From Gp13-AA77 sp035949375 (GTDB lineage: Bacteria > Acidobacteriota > Terriglobia > UBA7540), in NCBI GenBank assembly GCA_035949375.1, contig DASZIG010000030.1, positions 1 through 64,000 on the forward strand: DNA of 64,000 nt, read 5' to 3'. The position numbers and the translations under genes were made by a program. Positions 16,428-24,025 of the stretch are shown one piece after another. A model generated the notes under the pieces. The model was not told the DNA's origin. It searched no databases and saw only the letters and a list, made by a program, of their open reading frames with translations. Positions within the stretch are counted from its first letter, which is position 1, and every line of letters starts with the position of its first letter.

Positions 16428-18011
16428 TTACTGATGCGGGAGCGCGAAGGCCGTCACAGAATCTCCCATGCCGAACAGCACGTACTGCCGGCCGTCGAGT
16501 TCATAGGTGGTCGGCGGATTGCTGGAGCGGCTGGCGCGAACGTGCCACAGCACTTTTCCGCTCGCGGGGTCGAGGGCCACAAGATAGCCGCCCTCGCACC
16601 CTGAGAAGAGAACCCGGCCGGCGGTCACGAGCAGCCCGCCGCCGCTTCCGCCGTCGAAGCTCCAGACGACCTTGCCGGTTTTGAAATCGATGGCGCGCAA
16701 GGCGTCCTGGCCGCCGCCGAGTCCGAAGTCCCGTCCGCCAAAGCCCTCGCCCTTGCCTTCAGCCGTCAGGTAAAACACGCTGCAATTGTCTGACGCCAGC
16801 ACATAAAAGTCGCCCACAGCCGGATCAAACGCGGGCGAAAACCAGTTGGTGGCGCCGCCCGAACTTGGACACACCAGCACTCCGTCATGGGTCGGGACTT
16901 TGGCCGGATTCATGATGGGCCTGCCCAGGGAATCCATTCCCGTGGACCAGTTGGTCTTGGCGAAAGGAGCGGTGAGAAGGTGGGCGCCGGTGGCGCGGTC
17001 GAGCAGGAAAAAGAAGCCATTCCGATTCGCCTGCGCCAGCAGTTTGCGCGGCTTGCCCTCGAACTCGGCGTCAAACAGGATGGGCGTCTGAACGCTGTCC
17101 CAGTCGTGCGTATCGTGCGGCGTGGTCTGGTAGTACCAAACCAGCTTGCCGGTGTCCGGGTTCAGGGCCACGATGGAATCGGTCCACAGGTTGTCACCCA
17201 TGCGTCCGGAGCCGGCGTGCACGGGATTAGGATTGCCGATGCCCCAGTAGATCAGGTTCAGTTCCGGATCATACGTGCCGGGCACCCAGGGCATACCGCC
17301 GCCGTGCTCCATGGCGTCGGCGTCAGGCCACGTGTCCGCGCCGGGCTCCCCGGGCCGCGGTTCGGTGAACCACTGCCACTGCAGCGCGCCGGTATCGGGG
17401 TCGCGCGCCTCGAGATATCCGGGATTGTCGAGCGTATCGCCGCCCACGCCGCAGATCACGTGATTCTTCACGATCACGGGCGCCATGGTGGAGAAATAGT
17501 CGAGCTTCACGTCGGCCATCTCCTGGCGCCAGCGCTCTTTGCCGGTCCGCGCGTCAAGCGACACCAGGTAATTGTCGGGCGTCTCAAAGTACAGCCAGTT
17601 GCCGTACATGGCCACGCCCCGGCTGCCGATGTGCAAGCCCTCGTTGGGAGGATATTGGTAATGCCAGATCTCCGCGCCGGTGCGCGCGTCGACGGCCCAG
17701 ACGTTGTCAGGCTCGGAGAAGTAGAGCACTCCATTCACTTCGAGCGGCGTGGCCTTGACCGCCGAGCCGAGGCTCGGCTGCGCCGCGCGCGGCCCGCTCA
17801 ATCGCCATGTCCACACCCGGGTGAGGGTGGCCACATTCGAGGAATCGATTTGGGTCAGGGGACTATAGCGCCGGCCGGAGTAATCCCCGTTGAAAGTGGG
17901 CCAGGTATCGGTGGGCTGCTTGAGCAGCGCGGCGGGATCGAGCCCCTGTCCCCATAGGGGAAGAGCTAGGGCGAAAATCGAAAGAACAGTCAAAGAGAAG
18001 CGCGCCTTCAT
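16428..18011 (-). CDS. Quinoprotein-type (PQQ dehydrogenase-like) beta-propeller protein
   Basis: The 527-residue exported protein has a signal peptide (residues 1-22) and an eight-bladed propeller like methanol and ethanol dehydrogenases (PTFNGDYSGRRYSPLTQI at the start, then repeated DxxTGxxxW blade motifs). Family landmarks include GNPNP (Ca-ligand Asn), HDTHDWD (catalytic Asp region) and ANRNGFFFLLDRATG. The vicinal Cys-Cys pair typical of methanol dehydrogenases is not evident, and I recall an acidobacterial group named for possibly lacking bound cofactor, so PQQ binding is uncertain. The start codon overlaps the stop of the upstream cytochrome gene by 4 nt (ATGA). The cytochrome should therefore be its electron acceptor in the periplasm. 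Substrate unknown, perhaps an alcohol. Confidence 0.85.
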   Translation of the reverse strand: MKARFSLTVLSIFALALPLWGQGLDPAALLKQPTDTWPTFNGDYSGRRYSPLTQIDSSNVATLTRVWTWRLSGPRAAQPSLGSAVKATPLEVNGVLYFSEPDNVWAVDARTGAEIWHYQYPPNEGLHIGSRGVAMYGNWLYFETPDNYLVSLDARTGKERWRQEMADVKLDYFSTMAPVIVKNHVICGVGGDTLDNPGYLEARDPDTGALQWQWFTEPRPGEPGADTWPDADAMEHGGGMPWVPGTYDPELNLIYWGIGNPNPVHAGSGRMGDNLWTDSIVALNPDTGKLVWYYQTTPHDTHDWDSVQTPILFDAEFEGKPRKLLAQANRNGFFFLLDRATGAHLLTAPFAKTNWSTGMDSLGRPIMNPAKVPTHDGVLVCPSSGGATNWFSPAFDPAVGDFYVLASDNCSVFYLTAEGKGEGFGGRDFGLGGGQDALRAIDFKTGKVVWSFDGGSGGGLLVTAGRVLFSGCEGGYLVALDPASGKVLWHVRASRSSNPPTTYELDGRQYVLFGMGDSVTAFALPHQ

Positions 18012-18919
18012 TTCAGGGTCTCCAGATAGGCTAGCAGATCGTGCATTTCAGTATCGGTGATCGTGTCGATCAGCTCCTTGTGCGCCGCGAGCGGATCATG
18101 AATTTCAATCTTGGCGCCCTCGACCGGGATCGAGCGCGGAGACCCGGATGCGTCCTTCAGGGTGATCTCGAATGGGTTTTGAGAAACCAGCGTGCCCGAG
18201 ACCGCTTCCCCCGAAGGCAATGTCACCGAGACGGCCGGGGGTTTTGGCGGAGGGCCTCCGAAGCCGGCGAACGATGGGCCGGGATAAACGAGCCGCGTTT
18301 CGAGGTCAGGAGGTTGATACTTGCTCGCGATTCCCGCGAGATCCCCCGTGACGGAGTGGCATGTGCTGCACTTGCCAGGGCCGTTGAAAAAAGCCTCGCC
18401 CGCCTGGGCGTTGCCGGTGACCACCTCCTGGAAACTGTACGCGAAGCGGTTGGCGGCGGCGCGGATCTGCGAGTGTAGAAACGCGGAAATGTCCGCAATC
18501 TGCCCGCCGGTCAAGTCCGGAAACGCCGGCATTCCCTTGCCGGTCCGGCCGTCGTGCACTACCCGCCCGATCAGGTCGCCATCCTTGTCGCGAATCACCA
18601 AGGGGGACGCCACCAGGTCAGGGCCGCTCTTGCCGGTGCCGTCGGGCGCATGACAGAAGCCGCAGGTGGGAGCAAACAGCTTTTGGCCGCGCTCCACGGC
18701 GGCCGGGTCAGGGGCCGGGCCGGGCGTGAAGATGCGGGCAGCCATTTCCGCGAAGCCACCACGCCGGGCGGGCTGGGTCTGAGCGGGCTGCCCGCCGGCT
18801 TGCTGGCTTGCCTGAGACGCCGGGGCCGTTTGCGGCGCAGGCTCCTGAGCGCCCAGAACGGCGGCCAGCAGCAGGACGGGTGCTGCCGAAAACACAATCA
18901 AGCTCCTTAGAACACGCAT
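18008..18919 (-). CDS. Exported c-type cytochrome with two haem-binding motifs
   Basis: The 303-residue protein starts at ATG 18919, chosen because GAGGAG lies a few nt upstream and a signal peptide follows at once (RVLRSLIVFSAAPVLLLAAV). A longer frame to 19033 has no such support. After a Pro/Gln/Ala-rich linker come two haem c motifs, CGFCH (86-90) and CSTCH (184-188). The C-terminal ~80 residues form a beta-rich domain (VSVTLPSGEAVSGTLVSQNP) often fused to such cytochromes. It is translationally coupled to the quinoprotein gene and is the likely electron acceptor of that enzyme, feeding electrons to the respiratory chain. Confidence 0.9.
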   Translation of the reverse strand: MRVLRSLIVFSAAPVLLLAAVLGAQEPAPQTAPASQASQQAGGQPAQTQPARRGGFAEMAARIFTPGPAPDPAAVERGQKLFAPTCGFCHAPDGTGKSGPDLVASPLVIRDKDGDLIGRVVHDGRTGKGMPAFPDLTGGQIADISAFLHSQIRAAANRFAYSFQEVVTGNAQAGEAFFNGPGKCSTCHSVTGDLAGIASKYQPPDLETRLVYPGPSFAGFGGPPPKPPAVSVTLPSGEAVSGTLVSQNPFEITLKDASGSPRSIPVEGAKIEIHDPLAAHKELIDTITDTEMHDLLAYLETLK

Positions 18920-19002
18920 AACTCTCCTCGTGCTTCTGAACACATCAGTATGACAGTTTTGAGCCGCGCGGCAGCGGCGATGGCGACAGCGGCGCGGCGC
19001 GG

Positions 19003-19947
19003 TCAGACGCTGAGATTGCGCAGGTAGTCGCAATCGATCTTGATGGCCTCGAAAGGAGGCGCGTCCGGAAACGCCTCCTGCTCGACAAAATAATGCGTAA
19101 TATGAGCGCCCTTGGCCGCCTCAAAAATTGGTTTGTAATCAATCTTGCCTCGCCCGAGTTCCGTGGCGCTCGCGCCCCCGAGAGAAGTGGTCGGCTTCGA
19201 GAGATCGAGCTCGTCTTTGACGTGCAGCATGCTGTAGCGCGCGGGGTACTTGCGCAGATAAGCGGCAGGATCGTGACCGGCCACCTTCATCCATCCGCAG
19301 TCAAGCTCGAACGTCACGAGTCTCGGGTCGGTCTGGCGCAGAAGCTCGTCGTAAGCCATAGCGCCGCTGAACTTTTTGAACTCCAGGTCATGATTGTGAT
19401 AACCGAACTGGATGCCCGCTTTCCCGGTCTGTTCTCCGATCTTATTGAACTGCTCGGCATTCCACTTCCAATCGTCCAGAGTCAGCCCGTTCGCAATCGC
19501 CATCGCCTGGGCAACGGGACTGGCGGAGCCGGCCTTGAATTTGGACGGATCGGCAACCCACGGGAAGGCGCAAATCATGTACTGAAGGCCGAGTGCCTTC
19601 GCAAACGCGATCGTGTCATCCAACCCGCTCAGGAGCTCGATCAAGGGGTAGTGCGCGCTCGGGCAGCTCAAGCCGGCGGCGCCCAGCGATTCCCGCACCT
19701 GCGCCGCCGTGCGCTTGTAGAACCCGGCCATCTCCACTTCCTGGTAGCCGGCGGCTGCAACCTGCTTCAGCGTGCCGTCAAAATCCTTCTGAAGCTGATC
19801 GCGCACCGTATACAGTTGCAGCCCGATGGGCAAGCCTAGAGGGTTAGCCCGGCCGATTCTCCTTGATTCCCCGAACGCAGCAAAGGCGGCGACCCCTACT
19901 GCGGTGTTGCGAAGAAAAGCGCGTCTTGACAAGGGGTTCAAAAGCAT
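19003..19947 (-). CDS. Tat-exported sugar-phosphate isomerase/epimerase-like TIM barrel protein
   Basis: The 314-residue protein has a twin-arginine signal (SRRAFLRNTAVGVAAFAAF) and then an AP-endonuclease-2/xylose isomerase-like TIM barrel: IGLQLYTVRDQL at strand 1, EVEMAGFYKRT, GYHNHDLEFKKF (metal-binding His and Glu positions), FELDCGWMKVAGHDP and HVKDELDL. These match the family's metal ligands in strands 6-8. Such proteins isomerise or epimerise sugars or inositols; periplasmic versions are common in Acidobacteria and Bacteroidetes. The ATG is preceded by GAGGAGG at good spacing. It lies 83 nt upstream of the cytochrome gene on the same strand, so the three genes may form one operon for oxidising a sugar-derived alcohol, which is inference. 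Confidence 0.87.
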   Translation of the reverse strand: MLLNPLSRRAFLRNTAVGVAAFAAFGESRRIGRANPLGLPIGLQLYTVRDQLQKDFDGTLKQVAAAGYQEVEMAGFYKRTAAQVRESLGAAGLSCPSAHYPLIELLSGLDDTIAFAKALGLQYMICAFPWVADPSKFKAGSASPVAQAMAIANGLTLDDWKWNAEQFNKIGEQTGKAGIQFGYHNHDLEFKKFSGAMAYDELLRQTDPRLVTFELDCGWMKVAGHDPAAYLRKYPARYSMLHVKDELDLSKPTTSLGGASATELGRGKIDYKPIFEAAKGAHITHYFVEQEAFPDAPPFEAIKIDCDYLRNLSV

Positions 19948-20193
19948 CGAGCAACCTCCTCGCGAGAATACCTGGCGGGGTTCCGGTCAAACGAGCCGCA
20001 GTTTCGCCAAGCGGCCAATTCTATACCGGAATCCACCTTGCAGCGGAAAAACCTTGGGGCACGCGAGAATGCCGGCGAGAATACCCGCGAGAATGATCGT
20101 GGGGGCTCTGCTGGAATGGCTAAACCGCGTGGCTGCTTTCATACCAGCCGGGCGGGGGATCCATCTGTCGCTACAATCGATCAGGCCTTCCCG

Positions 20194-21015
20194 TTACTGC
20201 TGCGGTTGCTGTTGGGCCGGTGGTTGCTGTTGCGCCGGCGATTGTTGTTGGGCCGGTGGTTGCGCTTGCTGTTGCGGTTGAGCAGCGGCGTTGTCGTAGA
20301 CGCGCCGGATCGACAGGATTCCGATGCTCGAGTTGTCGAGCTTGGACGTATAGAAGAGTTGTTTGCCGTCCGGGCTGAGCTCATAGGTTTCGGTGAGTTT
20401 CCCAGAGTGGCCAAGCTTGCTTTCGGCCACCAGGCGATCGCCGTCCCAATGCGACTTGACGGTGGTCTTCTGGCCGCCGGAATCGTCTTCCTTGTGTTTC
20501 TTTCCGTCGCCGTAAAGTGTGCGGGCCCGGCCGGCGTCATCCGTGATTGAGAGCTGCTGTCCGTCCTGAGTGATGGCGAAAGTTTTCGGGTCAGTAGACA
20601 TGGTCTCCATATCTTCGCCGTTGAGCCCGCCATTCTGAGCCGCCGGGCTGCGGCCCATCCCGCCCCGGCCCATGCCGCCGCGGCCCATGCCTCCCATACC
20701 GCCCATACCGACCCCACCACCGGGATAGCCCCCGCCGCCCGGGTAGCCCCCACCGCCGCCGCTCGGGTAGCCCCCGCCGTTCGGGTTGGTGCCGCCTGAG
20801 TTTCGCGCCAGGCGGCTATTCTCCTCCGCCTCGTTAATCTTGTCGTTGGCGTTGTCGCTTTGATTCGCGTTGAACGTCCATTGCCCCGCGAAGTGAGGCG
20901 CGGCCGGCTTGTCATCCCCAAGCACGATGCTCGCTGAGCCCCCGAGCGCCGCCACCAGGCAGACAAGCGCCAGTTGAAGAATCAGTACCGCTGAAGACGC
21001 GAGTTTATTTTTCAT
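20194..21015 (-). CDS. Exported Gly-rich protein with Gln/Pro-rich C-terminus
   Basis: Starting at ATG 21015, the 273-residue protein has a Sec signal peptide (KNKLASSAVLILQLALVCLV...). A conserved-looking HFAGQWTFNANQSDNANDKI segment follows, then a low-complexity Gly/Tyr/Pro and Gly/Met/Arg region (repeated GGGYPGG and GMGRG motifs, about 95-150), a beta-rich domain (FAITQDGQQLSITDDAGRAR onward) and a Gln/Pro/Ala-rich tail (PAQQQPPAQQQPQQ). The beta-rich domain resembles acidobacterial exported proteins whose role is unknown to me. A longer frame upstream to 21426 has no signal peptide and overlaps the regulatory region of the divergent adaptor gene, so I rejected that start. Confidence 0.72.
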   Translation of the reverse strand: MKNKLASSAVLILQLALVCLVAALGGSASIVLGDDKPAAPHFAGQWTFNANQSDNANDKINEAEENSRLARNSGGTNPNGGGYPSGGGGGYPGGGGYPGGGVGMGGMGGMGRGGMGRGGMGRSPAAQNGGLNGEDMETMSTDPKTFAITQDGQQLSITDDAGRARTLYGDGKKHKEDDSGGQKTTVKSHWDGDRLVAESKLGHSGKLTETYELSPDGKQLFYTSKLDNSSIGILSIRRVYDNAAAQPQQQAQPPAQQQSPAQQQPPAQQQPQQ

Positions 21016-21233
21016 AACGAGTCGCCCCACTGTATCGTTTACCGGACCGGTGTCTCGGTCGGTTGGATTCGATGCTTTACCAGCGGGTTGCACCAGCGCC
21101 ACGGCGGTTTTTCGCGATCCTTCTTGACCGTCTGCAGCACCCGTACCGGGCTCGAACAGCCGACATCTGTCGCGGTCAGCTTTGCTTGCGACGTGGCGGT
21201 CAACGACGCGCCGGAATCGCGCCCGAGGATCGC

Positions 21234-21249
21234 TGTCCGATACTGGACA
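21234..21249 (+). promoter_or_regulatory. Candidate activator-binding dyad TGTCC-N6-GGACA
   Basis: This 16-bp perfect dyad is centred about 104 bp upstream of the -24 GG of the sigma-54-type promoter, the usual distance for an enhancer-binding protein site. The natural candidate protein is the Fis-type regulator encoded at 48937-50427. The assignment rests on symmetry and position only. The 370-nt gap 21016-21385 holds this dyad, the promoter and little else. Confidence 0.4.
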
Positions 21250-21343
21250 CCCCTTCGCACTCCCGAACATGAACCGGCAGCAGGACGGTTTCAAAGCCTG
21301 GGTTAAGTCCATACAACTCAAATGTATAGGATAAACCATGCGC

Positions 21344-21359
21344 TGGTACTGCGCTTGCT
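21344..21359 (+). promoter_or_regulatory. Sigma-54-type -24/-12 promoter before the adaptor gene
   Basis: TGGTAC-N5-TTGCT reproduces the RpoN consensus (TGGCAC-N5-TTGCW) with one change in the -24 block, and the invariant GG and GC pairs are exactly 10 nt apart. Transcription would start near 21370, giving a leader of about 16 nt that contains the GGAGG binding site of the adaptor. A weaker sigma-70-like TTAAGT/TATAGG pair lies just upstream (21303-21330). Confidence 0.6.
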
Positions 21360-21385
21360 CTTGCACAAGACGGAGGGAACTGAAA

Positions 21386-22639
21386 ATGGATATTCCGCGG
21401 AAGTCGGCAGCTCGACAGCGCCGCATCCGCCTGGTGATTTACATCTTTCTAGGCGTTATTGGAGCGGTGACGATCACTTGGGGTTTGTCGCGACTGAAAC
21501 CGGCGGCTCCGTCGGTGGACGGGGGCACGGTCTGGCGGGACACGGTGAAGCGCGGCCCCATGGACCTCCAAGTCCGGGGACTGGGCACGCTCGTCCCTTA
21601 TGAGATCCAATATGTGCCGGCGATCACCAACGGACGCGTGGCCAAACGATTGGCCCTGGCGGGCACCATGGTCAAGGCGGACACCGTGTTGATGGTGCTC
21701 TCGAATCCTGACCTCGAACAGCAGACGTTGAACGCCGACTGGGCGGAGAAGCAGGCCGAGTCCGATTACAACAGTCTCAAGCAGCAGTTGACAAACCAGG
21801 TTTACGATCAGCGCGCGGTCGCAGCCACCGCGAAGTCTGACTCCTTGCAGGCCACCCTGCAGGCGGACCGTGACGAGCAGATGGCGAAGCTCGGGCTTGG
21901 TCCACAGCTTACGGCCGACCTTTCCAAGGCCAAGGCGGACTCCGAGGCCGTACGCAGCCAGATCGAAGCTGACAAAGTGGGCGTATTGCAGAGATCGGTG
22001 GATGCCCAGCTTGTAGCCTCACAGGCCAAGATCGAGCAGCTCAAGGCCCTCTATCAGCTTCAGAAGAACCAACTGGAATCGCTCCAGGTGCGCGCCGGGA
22101 TCGACGGTGTGCTGGAGGAGCTCGATGTGGAAGTCGGGCAACAGGTGACTCCGGGAACCCTAATGGCCAAGGTGGCCGATCCCAACAAGCTGAAAGCCGA
22201 GCTGAAGATCGCCGAAACCCAGGCCAAGGACGTCCAACTCGGACAGACGGCCGATATCGACACCCACAACGGCGTGGTTCCAGGCCACGTGATCCGCATC
22301 GATCCCTCCGTTCAGAACGGAACCCGCACGGTGGACGTGAAGCTGGATGGCCCGCCGCCGCCGGGCGCGGTGCCTGACCTGAGTGTGGACGGCACGGTCG
22401 AAATCCAGCATCTCGACAACGTCCTCTACGTGGGGCGGCCCGCCTTCGGCCAGGAAGACAGCACCGTGAGCTTGTTCAAAGTGAGCCCCGACGGCAAGGA
22501 TGCGCTCCACGTGCAGGTGAAGTTGGGACGCATTTCGGTGACCGAGGTCGAGATTTTGCAGGGCCTGAACGTGGGCGACACCGTAATACTCTCCGACATG
22601 CAACGCTGGGATGGGTTCGATCGAATCCGGCTGGAATAG
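21386..22639 (+). CDS. HlyD/MacA-type periplasmic adaptor subunit of an efflux system
   Basis: The 417-residue protein starts at ATG 21386 (GGAGG 9 nt upstream); the frame open from 21338 lacks that support and overlaps the promoter. It has one N-terminal membrane anchor (about 14-36), the first half of a lipoyl/beta-barrel domain (VRGLGTLVPYEIQYVPAITN), a long alpha-hairpin coiled coil (about 105-235), the second lipoyl half (VRAGIDGVLEELDVEVGQQV) and membrane-proximal beta-barrel domains. This is the architecture of membrane-fusion proteins bridging an inner-membrane transporter and an outer-membrane channel. It is the first gene of the permease cluster and probably serves it. No TolC-like outer-membrane gene is present in the window. 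Confidence 0.9.
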   Translation: MDIPRKSAARQRRIRLVIYIFLGVIGAVTITWGLSRLKPAAPSVDGGTVWRDTVKRGPMDLQVRGLGTLVPYEIQYVPAITNGRVAKRLALAGTMVKADTVLMVLSNPDLEQQTLNADWAEKQAESDYNSLKQQLTNQVYDQRAVAATAKSDSLQATLQADRDEQMAKLGLGPQLTADLSKAKADSEAVRSQIEADKVGVLQRSVDAQLVASQAKIEQLKALYQLQKNQLESLQVRAGIDGVLEELDVEVGQQVTPGTLMAKVADPNKLKAELKIAETQAKDVQLGQTADIDTHNGVVPGHVIRIDPSVQNGTRTVDVKLDGPPPPGAVPDLSVDGTVEIQHLDNVLYVGRPAFGQEDSTVSLFKVSPDGKDALHVQVKLGRISVTEVEILQGLNVGDTVILSDMQRWDGFDRIRLE

Positions 22640-22677
22640 GACTCGAGGCCTCATCGGATCTGTTGATTCCATGACCG

Positions 22678-22700
22678 ACCGCGGACGGCTGGCCCGCGGT
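22678..22700 (+). other. Intergenic hairpin between adaptor and regulator genes
   Basis: ACCGCGG (22678-22684) pairs perfectly with CCGCGGT (22694-22700), followed by GTTTG. There is no long T-tract, so termination is weak at most; it could limit transcription from the adaptor into the regulator or stabilise the transcript end. Confidence 0.35.
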
Positions 22701-22785
22701 GTTTGTGATACGGGTAATGCGACATTGAGCGGGGTTCTCCGATTTTTCACTTTCGAGCGATGAACTTCCGGCCGGCAGAGCACGT

Positions 22786-23976
22786 ATGAAAGCATTGACT
22801 GAGGAGATTGTGAGCGGCGCCGACACCAAACCTCCGCGGCTTCTGATTGCAGACGATCAGCCGGCCGTGCTCGACGCGCTTCGCCTGCTGTTGAAGCAGG
22901 AGGGTTATGAGATCGAGGCGGCGAATTCCCCCGCCGGGGTGCTGGCCTCGCTCGAGCACGGCCCCTTCGACGCGCTGCTGATGGACTTGAACTATGCTCG
23001 CGATACCACCTCGGGCGAGGAGGGTCTGGACCTGGTGGCGCGCGTCCAGGAGATTGACCGGACGCTGCCCATCGTGGTGATGACCGCCTGGAGCAGCGTC
23101 CCCGTGGCCGTGGAGGCCATGCGGCGCGGCGTGCGAGACTTCGTGGAAAAGCCCTGGAACAACGACGCCGTGGTGCGTACGCTGCATCAGCAGGTGAGCA
23201 ACGCGCGGGAAGAGCGGCGGCAACGGCTGCTTTTCGAGCAGGAGATGGCGCTCGCCCGCGAAACCGAGCGGGGTCTGCTGCCCCGCGAGGTGCCGCAAAT
23301 GCCGGGCTACGAGATTCGCGGCGCCTGGCAGCCGGCTTTGACCCTCGGGGGCGATTACTTTGACGCCCGCAGGCTCGAGGACGGGCTGCTCGCCTTGAGC
23401 ATCGCCGACGTTTCAGGCAAGGGGACATCGGCGGCGCTCCTGGTGTCAAATCTCCAGGCGGCGGTGCGGGCTTCGAGCAGAGCGGATGTTCCTCCCTGCG
23501 AGCTTTGCCACGGCGTGAACAAGCTGATGCGCAGCAATCTGGGCCAGGACCGCTTCGTGACCTTCTTCTACGCCCTCCTGGACGCGCCCGCGCGCCGCCT
23601 CACCTACTGCAATGCGGGTCACAACGCGCCGATCCTGGTTCGCGCGAGCGGTTCGGTGGAACGCTTGCACCGGGGCGGCATGGTGCTCGGCCTGGCCGTC
23701 GAAGGCCGCTACGAGCAGGACGAGGTACAACTCGATCCGGGCGACCGGCTGCTGCTGTTCACCGACGGGTTGACGGAGGCCAACAACGCGGCGGGCGAGG
23801 AATTCGGCGAAGATCGCCTGATTGAGATCGCGGTGCGCTATCGCGAGCTTAGCGCCGAGGCCCTCGAGGAGAAAGTGCTCGGCTCGGCGGCCGCCTTCAC
23901 CAGCGGGTTCACCGACGACGTCACGCTGGTGGTGGTGGCGGCCACGGACGATTCACGATTGCCGATGGGGAATTGA
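22786..23976 (+). CDS. Response regulator with PP2C/SpoIIE-type phosphatase output
   Basis: The 396-residue protein has a receiver (about 18-135; phospho-acceptor Asp67, Thr100, Lys122), a helical linker (140-165) and a PP2C/SpoIIE phosphatase domain (165-385) with metal-binding acidic motifs GGDYFD (188-193), IADVSGKG (206-213), TDGLTEA and FTDDVTLVV. It would dephosphorylate a Ser/Thr-phosphorylated partner, such as an anti-anti-sigma factor, when phosphorylated itself. The receiver has an unusual loop after the phospho-Asp (LNYARDTTSGEEGLDL) that is nearly identical in the sigma-54 regulator at 48937-50427, so the two receivers share an origin and probably the same kinase. It sits between adaptor and permeases. 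No kinase/anti-sigma pair is nearby. Confidence 0.9.
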   Translation: MKALTEEIVSGADTKPPRLLIADDQPAVLDALRLLLKQEGYEIEAANSPAGVLASLEHGPFDALLMDLNYARDTTSGEEGLDLVARVQEIDRTLPIVVMTAWSSVPVAVEAMRRGVRDFVEKPWNNDAVVRTLHQQVSNAREERRQRLLFEQEMALARETERGLLPREVPQMPGYEIRGAWQPALTLGGDYFDARRLEDGLLALSIADVSGKGTSAALLVSNLQAAVRASSRADVPPCELCHGVNKLMRSNLGQDRFVTFFYALLDAPARRLTYCNAGHNAPILVRASGSVERLHRGGMVLGLAVEGRYEQDEVQLDPGDRLLLFTDGLTEANNAAGEEFGEDRLIEIAVRYRELSAEALEEKVLGSAAAFTSGFTDDVTLVVVAATDDSRLPMGN

Positions 23977-24004
23977 TTCGTTGAAGTCGTGAACGGCGAA
24001 TCGA
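23973..24004 (+). repeat. Inverted repeat before permease 1 (ADOP-linked element)
   Basis: TTGATTCG (23973-23980) faces CGAATCGA (23997-24004), seven of eight positions complementary. The left arm includes the stop codon of the PP2C regulator. It belongs to a set of related dyads placed before most permease genes of the cluster. Confidence 0.55.
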
Positions 24005-24025
24005 TTCTGCAAACGGAGACGATTC

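Noticed and set aside
20181..20966. Alternative minus-strand frame (261 codons) overlapping the Gly-rich protein
   Set aside because: It gives a Arg/Thr/Ser-rich translation without a signal peptide; the other frame has a signal peptide and a plausible domain order.
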